This document shows positions 9,508 through 18,252 of a stretch of 56,631 nt of DNA, one piece after another; positions within the stretch are counted from its first letter, which is position 1, and each line of letters starts with the position of its first letter. Source of the DNA: Anaeroplasma bactoclasticum (GTDB taxonomy: Bacteria; Bacillota_I; Bacilli_A; ML615J-28; CAG-313); NCBI GenBank assembly GCA_023667245.1, contig JAMPAL010000008.1, positions 1-56,631 on the forward strand, read 5' to 3'. The translations under genes and the position numbers were made by a program. The notes below the pieces were generated by a model, which worked only from the letters and a program-made list of their open reading frames with translations, made no database searches and was not told the origin of the DNA.

Positions 9508-10830
9508 ATGAAGTTTTTAACAATTACACTAGGATGTAAGGTAAATTTATATGAAACGGAAGCACTTATATTTCATCTGACTCAAAAGGGGTGGATTTAT
9601 CTAAATGATAATAGCGATGAAATACCAGATGTATGTATAGTTAACACTTGTACTGTCACTGCGACATCAGACCAAAAAAGTCGCCAAATGCTAAGGCAAT
9701 TACGTAGAAACTATCCCAATTGTATTCTTGTAGCAATGGGATGTTTTGTTCAAACGCATATACAAGATGTAGAAAGTTTAGCTGATATTTTGATAGGAAC
9801 AAAGGATAAATCGAGAGTTTGTGAATTAGTTGAGGACTATATCGAAAAGAAATGTGCTATACATCATGTTTTTGATATTTCAAATTACACAGTATATGAC
9901 GAAATGAAACTAGGTCATTTATCTGCCCATACAAGAGGATTCGTCAAAATACAAGATGGGTGTGAAAATTTTTGTAGTTATTGCCTAATCCCTTATGCGA
10001 GAGGAAAAATCAAAAGTAGAATTCCAGAGAATGTAATTGACGAAATCAATCAACTTATTCAGTCAAACACTAAGGAAGTCATTATTTCGGGGATAAATAC
10101 AGGGACTTATGGACAAGATTTAGGAAATATAAATCTTGCAGGATTAATTGAACGTATTATGAATGAAACATCACTTTGGCGTTTGCGTCTTTCATCCATT
10201 GAATTAATGGAGATATCTGATCAGTTACTTGCTACAATTGAAAAGTACAAAGAGCGCATTGCTATGCACTTGCATATTCCGCTTCAAGGCGGATCTGATA
10301 CTGTACTTGCACGGATGAAAAGAAAATACACTACAGCTGAATACGCTCATGTCATTCAAAAAATTCGGTATATATTTCCTGATATTGCCATTACAACAGA
10401 TTGCCTTGCGGGGTTTGTTGGTGAAACAGAAGAGGAATTCAAAGAAACCTTGAATTTTATTCAAAAGATTGGATTTGCAAATATGCATGTATTCCCGTAT
10501 TCGAGAAGAAAAGGAACAATTGCAGATGGAATGAGTGGTCATCTAGATAGTGGATGTATTAAAGAACGTGCTCGAAAAATGATTGAGATTGCAGGAAATA
10601 TGAAAGAAAATTATCTAAAAAAGTTTATAGGCCAAACTTTTGAGTTATTAGTTGAACAAAAGAAGGGAGATTATTGGATAGGACATACATCTAACTATCT
10701 TGAGATTCACTTTCAGACAGAAATTAAAGGACTGGAAAATACCATTCAAATTTGTACCATTCAGTCTCTAAAAAAAGGAAAATTATATGGTACAATAAAG
10801 AAAGAGGAACACAATGCGTACATTTCGTGA
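9508..10830 (+). CDS. mtaB: tRNA (N6-threonylcarbamoyladenosine(37)) methylthiotransferase MtaB
   Basis: A radical-SAM enzyme that converts t6A37 to ms2t6A in tRNAs reading ANN codons. Its 440 residues hold the N-terminal UPF0004 domain with three cluster cysteines (LGCKVN at Cys10, VNTCTV, AMGCF), then the radical-SAM cluster motif CENFCSYC (Cys152, 156, 159), and a C-terminal TRAM-like region. The LGCKVN signature separates MtaB/YqeV from MiaB. ATG 9508 follows GGAGGG at 9497-9503. The frame is open further upstream, into rsmE, but without an RBS. Its last 17 bases overlap the start of the helicase gene. Confidence 0.92.
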   Translation: MKFLTITLGCKVNLYETEALIFHLTQKGWIYLNDNSDEIPDVCIVNTCTVTATSDQKSRQMLRQLRRNYPNCILVAMGCFVQTHIQDVESLADILIGTKDKSRVCELVEDYIEKKCAIHHVFDISNYTVYDEMKLGHLSAHTRGFVKIQDGCENFCSYCLIPYARGKIKSRIPENVIDEINQLIQSNTKEVIISGINTGTYGQDLGNINLAGLIERIMNETSLWRLRLSSIELMEISDQLLATIEKYKERIAMHLHIPLQGGSDTVLARMKRKYTTAEYAHVIQKIRYIFPDIAITTDCLAGFVGETEEEFKETLNFIQKIGFANMHVFPYSRRKGTIADGMSGHLDSGCIKERARKMIEIAGNMKENYLKKFIGQTFELLVEQKKGDYWIGHTSNYLEIHFQTEIKGLENTIQICTIQSLKKGKLYGTIKKEEHNAYIS

Positions 10831-12154
10831 ATATCATTTTAAGGAATTTTTATATCAATCCTTACAAGAAATTGGTTTTATCTATCCTACTGCCATACAG
10901 GAAATGGTTATACCTTCTGCAATAAACGGAGAAAGTCTAATGGTTGAAAGTGCAACTGGATCAGGGAAAACGCACGCTTTTTTGCTTCCCATATTGCAAA
11001 GAATTGATCCAACTCTGCAAACTGTACAGGCAGTTATTTTATCACCTACGCGTGAACTTGCTATGCAGTTATATCAAGTTTGTTTACAGTTGGTCAAATA
11101 TGCAACACCAGAAATCAATGTAGCTAAAGCAATTGGTGGTGTGGACAGAGATGCTGAAATAAAAAAATATGAGAAGAATCAGCCACATATCGTAATAGGC
11201 ACAATTGGCAGAATTACAGACTTAGCGATACAAATGAATGTGCTTAAAATTCATTTAGCTAAAATGATTGTCATTGATGAAGCTGATATGATCTTTGAAG
11301 AAAAAGAAATGTTAGAAGTGGATAAAATTATGGGGAAAATTCAAGGTGAACCACAGTTTTTAGTGTTTAGCGCAACTATTCCAAAAGGACTTCGTCATTT
11401 CTTGAACAAATATTTAGAAAAAGTAAAAACAATTGCCATTCAAGAAAAACAACTAACAACCAAAAATATAGAACATTATATGTTACAGTGTAAAGCCAAA
11501 AATAAAGAGACAGTTTTATTTGAACTATTGGAAATTATTCACCCTTTTTTAGCTATCATTTTTGTCAATAGTAAAGAACGAGTAGATGAACTTGCGCTTC
11601 AATTGGCGGAAAAGGAGATAAGAGTGGGTAAACTTCATGGTGCGATGGAAGATCGGTTGCGCAAGCAAATGATCAAGCGAATCGATGCTTTGGAGTTTCA
11701 ATATGTAGTAGCTAGTGATATTGCTGCAAGAGGTATTGATATTCAAGGCGTAAGTCATGTTATCAATTTTGATTTACCCAATGATATTGAATTTTACATT
11801 CATCGCACAGGACGTACTGCACGATATAATCAAACTGGATATGCTTATTCACTTTATGCCTATCAAGATGATCATTATGTGAAAATGTTACAAGACAAAG
11901 GCTTAAAACCACAGTTTGTTAGAATTCAAAATAACGAACTTCTTCCAGCTAAGTTTTATATAAAAAAAGAACCAGGATTTGCTAAGACCATTGAAAGTGA
12001 AATACATAGTAGTACAAAAATGCCCAAAAAAGTAAAACCTGGATATAAGAAAAAAAGATTAGAAGAAATTCAGAAGAAGATAAAAAAGGCGAAAAAAGAT
12101 CATATCAATGAAATTTATCGTAAAAAGGCACAAAAGGAGAGAAGAAATAAATGA
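10814..12154 (+). CDS. cshB: DEAD-box ATP-dependent RNA helicase (CshB-like)
   Basis: An RNA helicase of 446 residues with all main motifs: ATGSGKT (Walker A), PTRELAMQ, IGTIGR, DEAD (Walker B), SAT, and in the second RecA domain VASDIAARGID and HRTGRTAR. The last ~45 residues are very lysine-rich, a probable RNA-binding tail. It lies directly before nfo with a 4-base ATGA overlap. The same pairing (yqfR/cshB-nfo) is known in Bacillus, which supports CshB rather than another DEAD-box paralogue. Roles known for CshB are cold-shock and ribosome-related RNA remodelling. Confidence 0.88.
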   Translation: MRTFREYHFKEFLYQSLQEIGFIYPTAIQEMVIPSAINGESLMVESATGSGKTHAFLLPILQRIDPTLQTVQAVILSPTRELAMQLYQVCLQLVKYATPEINVAKAIGGVDRDAEIKKYEKNQPHIVIGTIGRITDLAIQMNVLKIHLAKMIVIDEADMIFEEKEMLEVDKIMGKIQGEPQFLVFSATIPKGLRHFLNKYLEKVKTIAIQEKQLTTKNIEHYMLQCKAKNKETVLFELLEIIHPFLAIIFVNSKERVDELALQLAEKEIRVGKLHGAMEDRLRKQMIKRIDALEFQYVVASDIAARGIDIQGVSHVINFDLPNDIEFYIHRTGRTARYNQTGYAYSLYAYQDDHYVKMLQDKGLKPQFVRIQNNELLPAKFYIKKEPGFAKTIESEIHSSTKMPKKVKPGYKKKRLEEIQKKIKKAKKDHINEIYRKKAQKERRNK

Positions 12155-13059
12155 AATTAGGTTCACATGTAAGTAATAATGGACTCAAAATGTTAGTAGG
12201 AAGTGTTGAAGAGGCTATTTCTTATGGAGCCAATTGCTTTATGGTATATTTAGGTGCACCACAAAATACCTTTCGAAAAAAAATAGAAGACCAAAATGCG
12301 AATGAAGCAATAAAATTAGCAAGAGAATATGGCATTGATCCAGCTGATATTATTGTGCATGCACCGTATATTGTTAACTTAGCTCAATCAGATGATGAAA
12401 AATTTGAGTTTGCAGTTCGATTTTTGACACAAGAACTCCAAGGTGTTGGTGCGATTGGCGCAAAATATATGGTGCTTCATCCAGGTGCTCATGTAGGTAG
12501 TGGAGTAAATTATGGGATTTCTCGGATAGCACAAGGTATCAATCAAATTTTATACCAAACAAGAGGGACAAATACAGTCATTGCTCTTGAAACAATGGCA
12601 GGTAAAGGAACTGAATGTGGCAAAACTTTTGAAGAAATTGCTAAAATAATTGAGTTGGTGGACGATAAATCAAGAATTGGGGTTTGCCTAGATACTTGTC
12701 ACATTTTTGATGGGGGATATGACATCGTTCATCAATACGAAACCACGTTAGAACAATTTGACGATATCATTGGCTTCGGATATTTAAAAGTTATCCATGT
12801 AAATGATTCAAAAAATCTGCTTGGTTCACATAAGGATCGTCATGAAAACATTGGTTTTGGTTCTATTGGTTTTGAACCACTTTTCCGTATTATAAATGAT
12901 GAACGATTTGCAACAGTTCCCAAAATATTAGAAACGCCATATATTCCGATTACAAAAGAAATAACTCTTCCTCCGTATAAAGAAGAAATTGGTATGATTC
13001 AATCTGGACAATTTGATCCATATTTAAAAGAAAAAATAAAGGCTAGTAAACTACAATAA
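12151..13059 (+). CDS. nfo: Endonuclease IV (AP endonuclease, Nfo)
   Basis: Cleaves the DNA backbone 5' of abasic sites in base-excision repair, with a trinuclear zinc centre in a TIM barrel. The 302-residue protein shows the family landmarks: MKLGSHVS at the N-terminus, the zinc-binding histidines of HAPYIVNLA and LHPGAHVG, LETMAGKGTE, GVCLDTCH and HVNDSKN...GSHKDRHENIG. It overlaps cshB by four bases (ATGA) and ends the rsmE operon just before a strong terminator. Confidence 0.95.
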   Translation: MKLGSHVSNNGLKMLVGSVEEAISYGANCFMVYLGAPQNTFRKKIEDQNANEAIKLAREYGIDPADIIVHAPYIVNLAQSDDEKFEFAVRFLTQELQGVGAIGAKYMVLHPGAHVGSGVNYGISRIAQGINQILYQTRGTNTVIALETMAGKGTECGKTFEEIAKIIELVDDKSRIGVCLDTCHIFDGGYDIVHQYETTLEQFDDIIGFGYLKVIHVNDSKNLLGSHKDRHENIGFGSIGFEPLFRIINDERFATVPKILETPYIPITKEITLPPYKEEIGMIQSGQFDPYLKEKIKASKLQ

Positions 13060-13088
13060 AAAGACATCTTCATTGAAGATGTCTTTTT
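13058..13088. terminator. Bidirectional terminator between nfo and ispG
   Basis: AAAAAGACATCTTC pairs with its complement across a 3-5 base loop, with an A tract on one side and a T tract on the other. It can therefore end both nfo (plus) and ispG (minus), which converge here. Confidence 0.85.
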
Positions 13089-13115
13089 ATTGTCGTATCA
13101 AAATACAAGTAGCGC

Positions 13116-14177
13116 CTACATAGTAGAAATATTATTTTCTATCATTTTAAGGATTTCTTCCTTTAAAATAGCTATAATATCTTTTTCAGGCACTTTTTGG
13201 ATAATTCTTCCTTTTTTAAATAATAGGGCTTCATTGTGACCACCAGCTATACCAATATCTGCATCTTTTGCTTCACCTGGTCCATTTACAGCACATCCCA
13301 TAATCGCTACTTTTAGCGGTGAATTTAATGTGTTCAAAAAAGTCTCTATCTCTTTTACAATAGGTTCCATTTGATAGTCTGTTCTACCACAGGTAGGGCA
13401 ACTAATTAAAGTAGGCTTTTGATAGAGTGAAAACATAGATAGAATTTCTTTTGCTACAGGAATTTCATGAATAGGATTTCCTGTTAAAGATACTCGGATA
13501 GTGTTACCAATGCCTTCATTTAAAAGGGTGCCTAAGACGTAACTAGAGCGAATTGTACCAGAATGAATAGTACCCGATTCAGTTAATCCGATATGAATTG
13601 GATAATCAAAATGCTGATTTAACATTCGATTGGCCTCAATTGTAGTTTGAATATCTGTCGCCTTAACACTTAATACAAGATTGTAAAAATCAAATGATTC
13701 AATCAATTCTACATATCGCTTCATACACACATCAAATGCGGCAGGCGTAGCTCCATAGGTCTCATATATATCCCGTGGTAAAGAGCCTGAATTAATGCCA
13801 ATTCGAATAGGAATAGCTTTTTCTTTACAGATAGAAATAACTGTTTTCAAGTGATCATCAGAACCGATATTTCCGGGATTGATTCGAATTTTATCGGCAC
13901 CTGATTGAGCAGCTAGAATAGCTAATTTATAATCAAAGTGGATATCCGCAACAATGGGGACTTGGACTTGAGATTTTATTTTTTTAATACTGATAGCATC
14001 TATTTCATCTAGAACCGCAAGCCGAACTATCTGTGCACCTGCCAAAGTCAAATCATGAATTTGCAAAATAGTTGCATCAATATCTTTTGTTTTTGTATTG
14101 GTCATAGATTGAATGACAACGGGAAAGTCCCCACCCATTGCTATATTGCCAACTTGTATCACTTTTTTCTTTTTCAT
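13116..14177 (-). CDS. ispG: 4-hydroxy-3-methylbut-2-en-1-yl diphosphate synthase (flavodoxin), IspG
   Basis: The penultimate step of the MEP (non-mevalonate) isoprenoid pathway, a [4Fe-4S] enzyme. The 353-residue protein carries the TIM-barrel N-domain (VVIQSMTNTKTKD, ADIHFDY, RINPGNIGS) and the cluster ligands CPTCGRT plus CAVNGPGEAKDADIG. The frame is open to 14207, but AAAAGGAG sits just before ATG 14177 and the extra codons would fall inside a terminator stem, so 14177 is the start. No flavodoxin or ispH is seen in this window. Expression probably depends on readthrough of the hairpin at 14190-14221. Confidence 0.93.
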   Translation of the reverse strand: MKKKKVIQVGNIAMGGDFPVVIQSMTNTKTKDIDATILQIHDLTLAGAQIVRLAVLDEIDAISIKKIKSQVQVPIVADIHFDYKLAILAAQSGADKIRINPGNIGSDDHLKTVISICKEKAIPIRIGINSGSLPRDIYETYGATPAAFDVCMKRYVELIESFDFYNLVLSVKATDIQTTIEANRMLNQHFDYPIHIGLTESGTIHSGTIRSSYVLGTLLNEGIGNTIRVSLTGNPIHEIPVAKEILSMFSLYQKPTLISCPTCGRTDYQMEPIVKEIETFLNTLNSPLKVAIMGCAVNGPGEAKDADIGIAGGHNEALLFKKGRIIQKVPEKDIIAILKEEILKMIENNISTM

Positions 14178-14189
14178 TGCGTCTCCTTT

Positions 14190-14221
14190 TGAAAAAACTC
14201 TAAACATTCATTTAGAGTTTA
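14190..14221 (-). terminator. Terminator/attenuator between the HTH gene and ispG
   Basis: On the minus strand, AAACTCTAAA (14211-14220) pairs with TTTAGAGTTT (14195-14204) around a 6-base loop and is followed by a run of T. The TAA stop of the HTH gene lies in the stem, and the ispG ribosome site follows within ten bases. Confidence 0.7.
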
Positions 14222-14839
14222 TTGTTTATCTTCTTTTTTATGACTAGTAGTTTTTTTAGATACAGCTTTTTTTTGTGTAGTTTTCTTTTTTGGTGTAGTA
14301 GAATTAGTAGTTACAACATCAATTTTTTTCTTTTTCTTTTTTCGTTGTGGTGAACGAATTCGTCCTCTTCGTAAAAAATTATAAATAGTACTACGTGATG
14401 CTTCTACACCATATTGTTCTTGGCATATTCTTGCAAATTCGCTAAAATTTGTACCACGATATTCTTTACGATACAATTTACAAACAAAAGTACTAATCTC
14501 AGTGTCATAAGTATTATAAGGCTTGTAGTTTTTGTTTTTATGTACAACACCCTCAGTCCCCTCGTTTAACACTTGTCGCTTGAGGTTACGAATTTGTCTT
14601 GTTGTGATGCCTAATTTTTTAGCGGCTTCAGTTCCATTAATTTCACCAAGTAACAACTTTTTTATTACACGAAGTTTTTTCTTCTCCACTTTAGACAGTT
14701 TTCTTTTGGGCTTTTCCTCAAGTACACTAGGAGTGCCATCAGGATTAAGACCACTAGTAGGTGTATCTTGTGGATTAGATTCATTTGTTTGGGGTGCTTC
14801 AGTAGTAAAAATAGCTTGCTTTAATTCTTCAGCCATCAT
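14219..14839 (-). CDS. Transposase-derived helix-turn-helix DNA-binding protein with lysine-rich tail
   Basis: About 206 residues. Residues ~50-100 resemble the N-terminal HTH of ISNCY/IS481-type transposases (EINGTEAAKKLGITTRQIRN, then VLNEGTEGVVHKNKN). A second HTH-like half follows (FSEFARICQEQYGVEASRST, FLRRGRIR). The DDE/rve catalytic domain that should come next is absent. In its place is a ~40-residue tail of Lys, Thr and Ser, including KKKKKK and PKKKTTQKKA, like histone-H1-type bacterial tails. The gene has its own promoter, a strong AAAGGAG site and a terminator, so it looks maintained and not decayed. Start at 14839 or the adjacent ATG 14836, which has better RBS spacing. Possibly a nucleoid or regulatory protein (inference). 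Confidence 0.75.
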   Translation of the reverse strand: MMAEELKQAIFTTEAPQTNESNPQDTPTSGLNPDGTPSVLEEKPKRKLSKVEKKKLRVIKKLLLGEINGTEAAKKLGITTRQIRNLKRQVLNEGTEGVVHKNKNYKPYNTYDTEISTFVCKLYRKEYRGTNFSEFARICQEQYGVEASRSTIYNFLRRGRIRSPQRKKKKKKIDVVTTNSTTPKKKTTQKKAVSKKTTSHKKEDKQ

Positions 14840-14860
14840 ATCACTCCTTTCATCTAAATC

Positions 14861-14889
14861 ATTATAGCACAATTAGACATTATTTTCAA
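14861..14889 (-). promoter_or_regulatory. Promoter of the HTH protein gene
   Basis: On the minus strand TTGAAA (14884-14889) and TATAAT (14861-14866) are spaced by 17 bases; the -10 is preceded by TGC, an extended -10. Confidence 0.8.
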
Positions 14890-14975
14890 ATTATATGATA
14901 GGAAATATTTATAAAGTAAAACACAAAAAATGATGGATATAAATCATATTCAAAGCCAAATATCTAAAAAGGTGT

Positions 14976-14981
14976 TATAAT
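14976..14981 (+). promoter_or_regulatory. Extended -10 promoter of the pseudouridine synthase gene
   Basis: TGTTATAAT gives an extended -10 with TATAAT at 14976-14981. No convincing -35 box is present at 17 bases. Confidence 0.55.
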
Positions 14982-14999
14982 ACATTTAAGGAGGTATTT

Positions 15000-15671
15000 A
15001 TGGCACTTAATATTTTATATGAAGATAATCATTTATTGGTAGTAGAAAAACCCATAGGTATGCTTACGCAAGCAGATTCTACGCATGATGTAGATTTACT
15101 CACCACATTGAAAATGTACTTAAAGGATAAATATCAAAAACCAGGACAGGTCTATTTAGGGCTAGTGCATCGGTTAGATCGAATGACAGGTGGTGTTATG
15201 GTATTTGCAAAAACATCTAAGGCTGCAAGTAGACTAGCTAGGCAAATACAAGACAAAAAATGGATAAAGAAATATTATGCTGTTGTTAATGGAATACTTC
15301 CTGCAAAAGGCCATTTGGAAAATTATTTATACAAAGATGAAAAAGAGCTAAAATCTTATGTAGGAAATGAAAAAAATGGTAAAATAGCTATTTTAGATTA
15401 TCAAGCAATAGGATATCATCAAAATACTTCACTAGTAGATGTTTTGTTACAAACAGGCAGACATCATCAAATTCGAGTACAATTTTCGCATATAGGCCAT
15501 CCTTTAGTAGGAGATGTTCTATATGGCAGTATACAAAAACAGAATCTGATGTTATTTGCTTATGCATTATCGTTTGAGCATCCTATTTCTAAAGAAAGAT
15601 TGAATTTTCAGATTCTTCCCCATGATAAAAATTGGTCAGTCTATTGCAAATATTTGTGTGGAAAAAAATAA
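15000..15671 (+). CDS. RluA-family rRNA/tRNA pseudouridine synthase
   Basis: Isomerises uridine to pseudouridine in structured RNA. The 223-residue protein has the RluA catalytic motif HRLDRMTGG, whose Asp is the nucleophile, then QTGRHHQIRVQFSHIGHP and GDVLYG near the C-terminus. It has no N-terminal S4 domain, so it is a short member like RluA/RluC-core or YlyB-like stand-alone enzymes. The target site cannot be told from sequence. AAGGAGGT at 14988-14995 sets the start. It stands alone between the HTH gene (divergent) and metK. Confidence 0.88.
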   Translation: MALNILYEDNHLLVVEKPIGMLTQADSTHDVDLLTTLKMYLKDKYQKPGQVYLGLVHRLDRMTGGVMVFAKTSKAASRLARQIQDKKWIKKYYAVVNGILPAKGHLENYLYKDEKELKSYVGNEKNGKIAILDYQAIGYHQNTSLVDVLLQTGRHHQIRVQFSHIGHPLVGDVLYGSIQKQNLMLFAYALSFEHPISKERLNFQILPHDKNWSVYCKYLCGKK

Positions 15672-15715
15672 TCTTTTCTTTTCTTCAACTGACCTTTCTA
15701 TATAAAACGTGTGGC

Positions 15716-15744
15716 TTGCAAAAAATTTGGAATAGGTGTATAAT
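15716..15744 (+). promoter_or_regulatory. Promoter of the metK operon
   Basis: TTGCAA at 15716-15721 and TATAAT at 15739-15744 with a 17-base spacer. The leader to the ATG is only about 40 bases, too short for a SAM riboswitch. Confidence 0.8.
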
Positions 15745-15787
15745 AAATAAAAATCAAGTAGAACAATAGAGAAAAGGAAAGAAAAAT

Positions 15788-16954
15788 ATGGGTCAAATCA
15801 ATCAAAATAAAAATAGAAGAATTTTTACATCTGAATCGGTAACGGAAGGTCATCCTGACAAGATTTGCGATCAAATTAGTGATGCGGTATTAGATGATAT
15901 CCTTGCACAAGACCCGAATGCACGGGTAGCTTGTGAGGTTTGTGTAACAACAGGATTGGTTCTTGTTATGGGCGAAATCACAACAACCGGTTATTGTGAT
16001 GTTCAAAAAATTGTTCGAAGTACTGTAGAAGAAATTGGTTACAATCGGGGAAAGTTTGGCTTTGATAGTGAGAATCTAGCCGTTTTGGTATCGCTAAAAG
16101 AACAGTCACCAGATATCGCGCTTGGTGTAGATGTGGATGGTGCAGGTGATCAAGGTATGATGTTTGGATATGCATGTCAAGAAACGGAAGAATTGATGCC
16201 ACTACCAATTATGCTTGCGCACAAACTAGCAAGAAAGTTATCAGAAATACGAAAAAATGGTTCTCATAAGGAATTAAGACCAGATGGTAAAACACAAGTA
16301 TCAGTGGAGTATGATGAAAATCAGAAACCAATTAGAGTGGATACTATTGTGGTCTCTACGCAACATGATGAGGAGGTAAAACAAGAAGCATTAAGAAAGA
16401 TGATTATTCAAGAAGTCATTTTGCCAATAATTCCTCGTCATCTAATAGATGAAGACACACGAATTTTTGTTAATCCGACAGGAAAATTTGTAATTGGTGG
16501 TCCAAAAGGGGATTCAGGACTAACTGGAAGAAAAATCATTGTAGATACTTATGGAGGATATGCACCGCATGGTGGTGGAGCATTTAGTGGGAAAGATCCT
16601 ACTAAAGTGGATAGAAGTGCTTGCTATATGGCAAGATATGTGGCTAAAAACTTAGTTGCGGCAGGTTTTGCAGAAAGATTACAAATACAATTATCTTATG
16701 CAATTGGTATTGCCGAGCCTACTTCTATTTGCGTGGAAACGTTCGGAACTTCTCATTATAGTGAAAAAGAGTTAATTGATATTATTAATCAGAACTTTGA
16801 TTTGACACCTAAAGGAATCATTAATTATCTAGATTTAAGAAGACCTATTTATCAGAAGACAGCTACATATGGTCACTTTGGAAGAGATGATTTAGATTTA
16901 CCTTGGGAAAAGTTAGACAAAGTAGATACACTTAAAAAATATTTAACAAAGTAA
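15788..16954 (+). CDS. metK: S-adenosylmethionine synthetase (methionine adenosyltransferase)
   Basis: Makes S-adenosylmethionine from ATP and methionine. 388 residues, normal length. Signatures seen: [19 protein letters not shown] (ATP/Mg binding), [12 protein letters not shown] (the first PROSITE motif), and [16 protein letters not shown] (the second, with phosphate-binding Lys). It supplies SAM for RsmE, MtaB and other methylases. The gene is followed after 11 bases by a GH4 glycosidase gene with no terminator between, so the three genes to 19251 are probably one transcript. Confidence 0.96.
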   Translation: MGQINQNKNRRIFTSESVTEGHPDKICDQISDAVLDDILAQDPNARVACEVCVTTGLVLVMGEITTTGYCDVQKIVRSTVEEIGYNRGKFGFDSENLAVLVSLKEQSPDIALGVDVDGAGDQGMMFGYACQETEELMPLPIMLAHKLARKLSEIRKNGSHKELRPDGKTQVSVEYDENQKPIRVDTIVVSTQHDEEVKQEALRKMIIQEVILPIIPRHLIDEDTRIFVNPTGKFVIGGPKGDSGLTGRKIIVDTYGGYAPHGGGAFSGKDPTKVDRSACYMARYVAKNLVAAGFAERLQIQLSYAIGIAEPTSICVETFGTSHYSEKELIDIINQNFDLTPKGIINYLDLRRPIYQKTATYGHFGRDDLDLPWEKLDKVDTLKKYLTK

Positions 16955-16965
16955 GGAGAAAATAT

Positions 16966-18252
16966 ATGAAAATTTGTATTATTGGTGCAGGAAGCACTTA
17001 TACACCTGAATTAGTTGAGGGAATTATCAATAAGAGAGACTCACTCCCAGTTACTGAAATTGATTTTATGGATATAGATGAAAGAAAACTCAATATTGTG
17101 GGTAGTTTGTGTCAAAGAATGATTTCATCTGCAGGATTACCTTGTACAACTAGGTTGGTTTTAAATGATTATGCAGATGCATTAAAAGGTGCCGATTTCG
17201 TTTTAGCACAAATCCGTGTAGGCAAATTACCTGCTCGTGTAAAGGATGAAAAAATTCCGCTTAAATATAATTTGATTGGTCAAGAAACATGTGGTATTGG
17301 AGGAATGTTTAAAGGATTAAGAACTATTCCAGTGATGATGAAAATTGTCAAGATGATGGAAGAATATTGTCCAAATGCATGGTTAATTAATTTTTCTAAT
17401 CCTTCCGGTATGATAGCTGAGGCGCTTTTGAACTATACCAATGTCAAAATGATGGGACTTTGTAATGTACCTATTAATACAATTGATGGAATCAAACGTA
17501 GTATGAAATTACCAAATGCAAATATTGAATATATGGGATTGAATCATTTTGCTTATATTACAAAAATTGAACAAGATGGCAAAGACTATTTACAAGATGC
17601 ATTAGAAGCGGGTTTAAATAGTGAATCAATGAAGAACATTCCTGCGAGTGGTTTTACGAAGGAGCAAATTGCCGCTATCGGTGCTATTCCTACTTCTTAT
17701 TTGGAGTATTACTATTTCAAAAATAGCAAATTAGAAAAATTAAAAAATGCACCTAAAACACGTGGCGAAATATGTATGGAAATTGAAGAAGAATTGTTAA
17801 AAATATATCAAGACAACGATTTGCATGTAAAACCAGCACAACTTTCTAAGCGTGGTGGGGCAAGATATTCAGAAGTAGCTATCTCTTTGGTAGATTCGAT
17901 TTGGAATGATAAGCAAGATGTACAAGTAGTGAATATATTGAATCAAGGTGCTATTCCTTTCTTGGATGAGCATGACGCAGTAGAAATTAGAGCAGTAATC
18001 GGAAAAGATGGAGCAAAACCACTTCCATTAGAGGGGGTTGTTAATGATCATATCAAGGAATATATTCAACAAGTAAAAGCATATGAAAAACATGCTGTAA
18101 AAGCAGCCATTTATGGAGATAAAGTTGAAGCAATGCGTGCTTTGATGTCAAATCCACTTGTTGCTGATTTACAAACTGCTTCTGATTGCTTTGATGAACT
18201 GTTTGAAGCGCATAAGGAATATTTGCCACAGTTTTTTAAAGAGGATAAATAA
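16966..18252 (+). CDS. GH4 family 6-phospho-beta-glucosidase-like hydrolase
   Basis: GH4 enzymes hydrolyse phosphorylated (or some free) glycosides by an NAD+- and Mn2+-dependent redox mechanism. The 428-residue protein starts with the NAD-binding GAGSTYTPELVEGI. It also contains QIRVGKLPAR, NLIGQETCGIGG, NFSNPSGM and the GLCNVP motif with the metal-binding Cys seen in 6-phospho-beta-glucosidases (LicH/CelF type), then MGLNHFAY. AAGGAG overlaps the metK stop. No PTS or sugar transporter is adjacent, so the source of its phosphorylated substrate is unknown. Alpha-galactosidase or another GH4 specificity is less likely given NVP. Confidence 0.88.
   Translation: MKICIIGAGSTYTPELVEGIINKRDSLPVTEIDFMDIDERKLNIVGSLCQRMISSAGLPCTTRLVLNDYADALKGADFVLAQIRVGKLPARVKDEKIPLKYNLIGQETCGIGGMFKGLRTIPVMMKIVKMMEEYCPNAWLINFSNPSGMIAEALLNYTNVKMMGLCNVPINTIDGIKRSMKLPNANIEYMGLNHFAYITKIEQDGKDYLQDALEAGLNSESMKNIPASGFTKEQIAAIGAIPTSYLEYYYFKNSKLEKLKNAPKTRGEICMEIEEELLKIYQDNDLHVKPAQLSKRGGARYSEVAISLVDSIWNDKQDVQVVNILNQGAIPFLDEHDAVEIRAVIGKDGAKPLPLEGVVNDHIKEYIQQVKAYEKHAVKAAIYGDKVEAMRALMSNPLVADLQTASDCFDELFEAHKEYLPQFFKEDK

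Noticed and set aside
14532-14867. Plus-strand 111-codon open frame opposite the HTH protein
   Set aside because: It overlaps the promoter, start and coding sequence of the minus-strand gene, which has better signals.
15672-15787. SAM riboswitch before metK
   Set aside because: The gap is only 116 bases, the mapped promoter leaves about 40 bases of leader, and no SAM-I/II/III core is seen.
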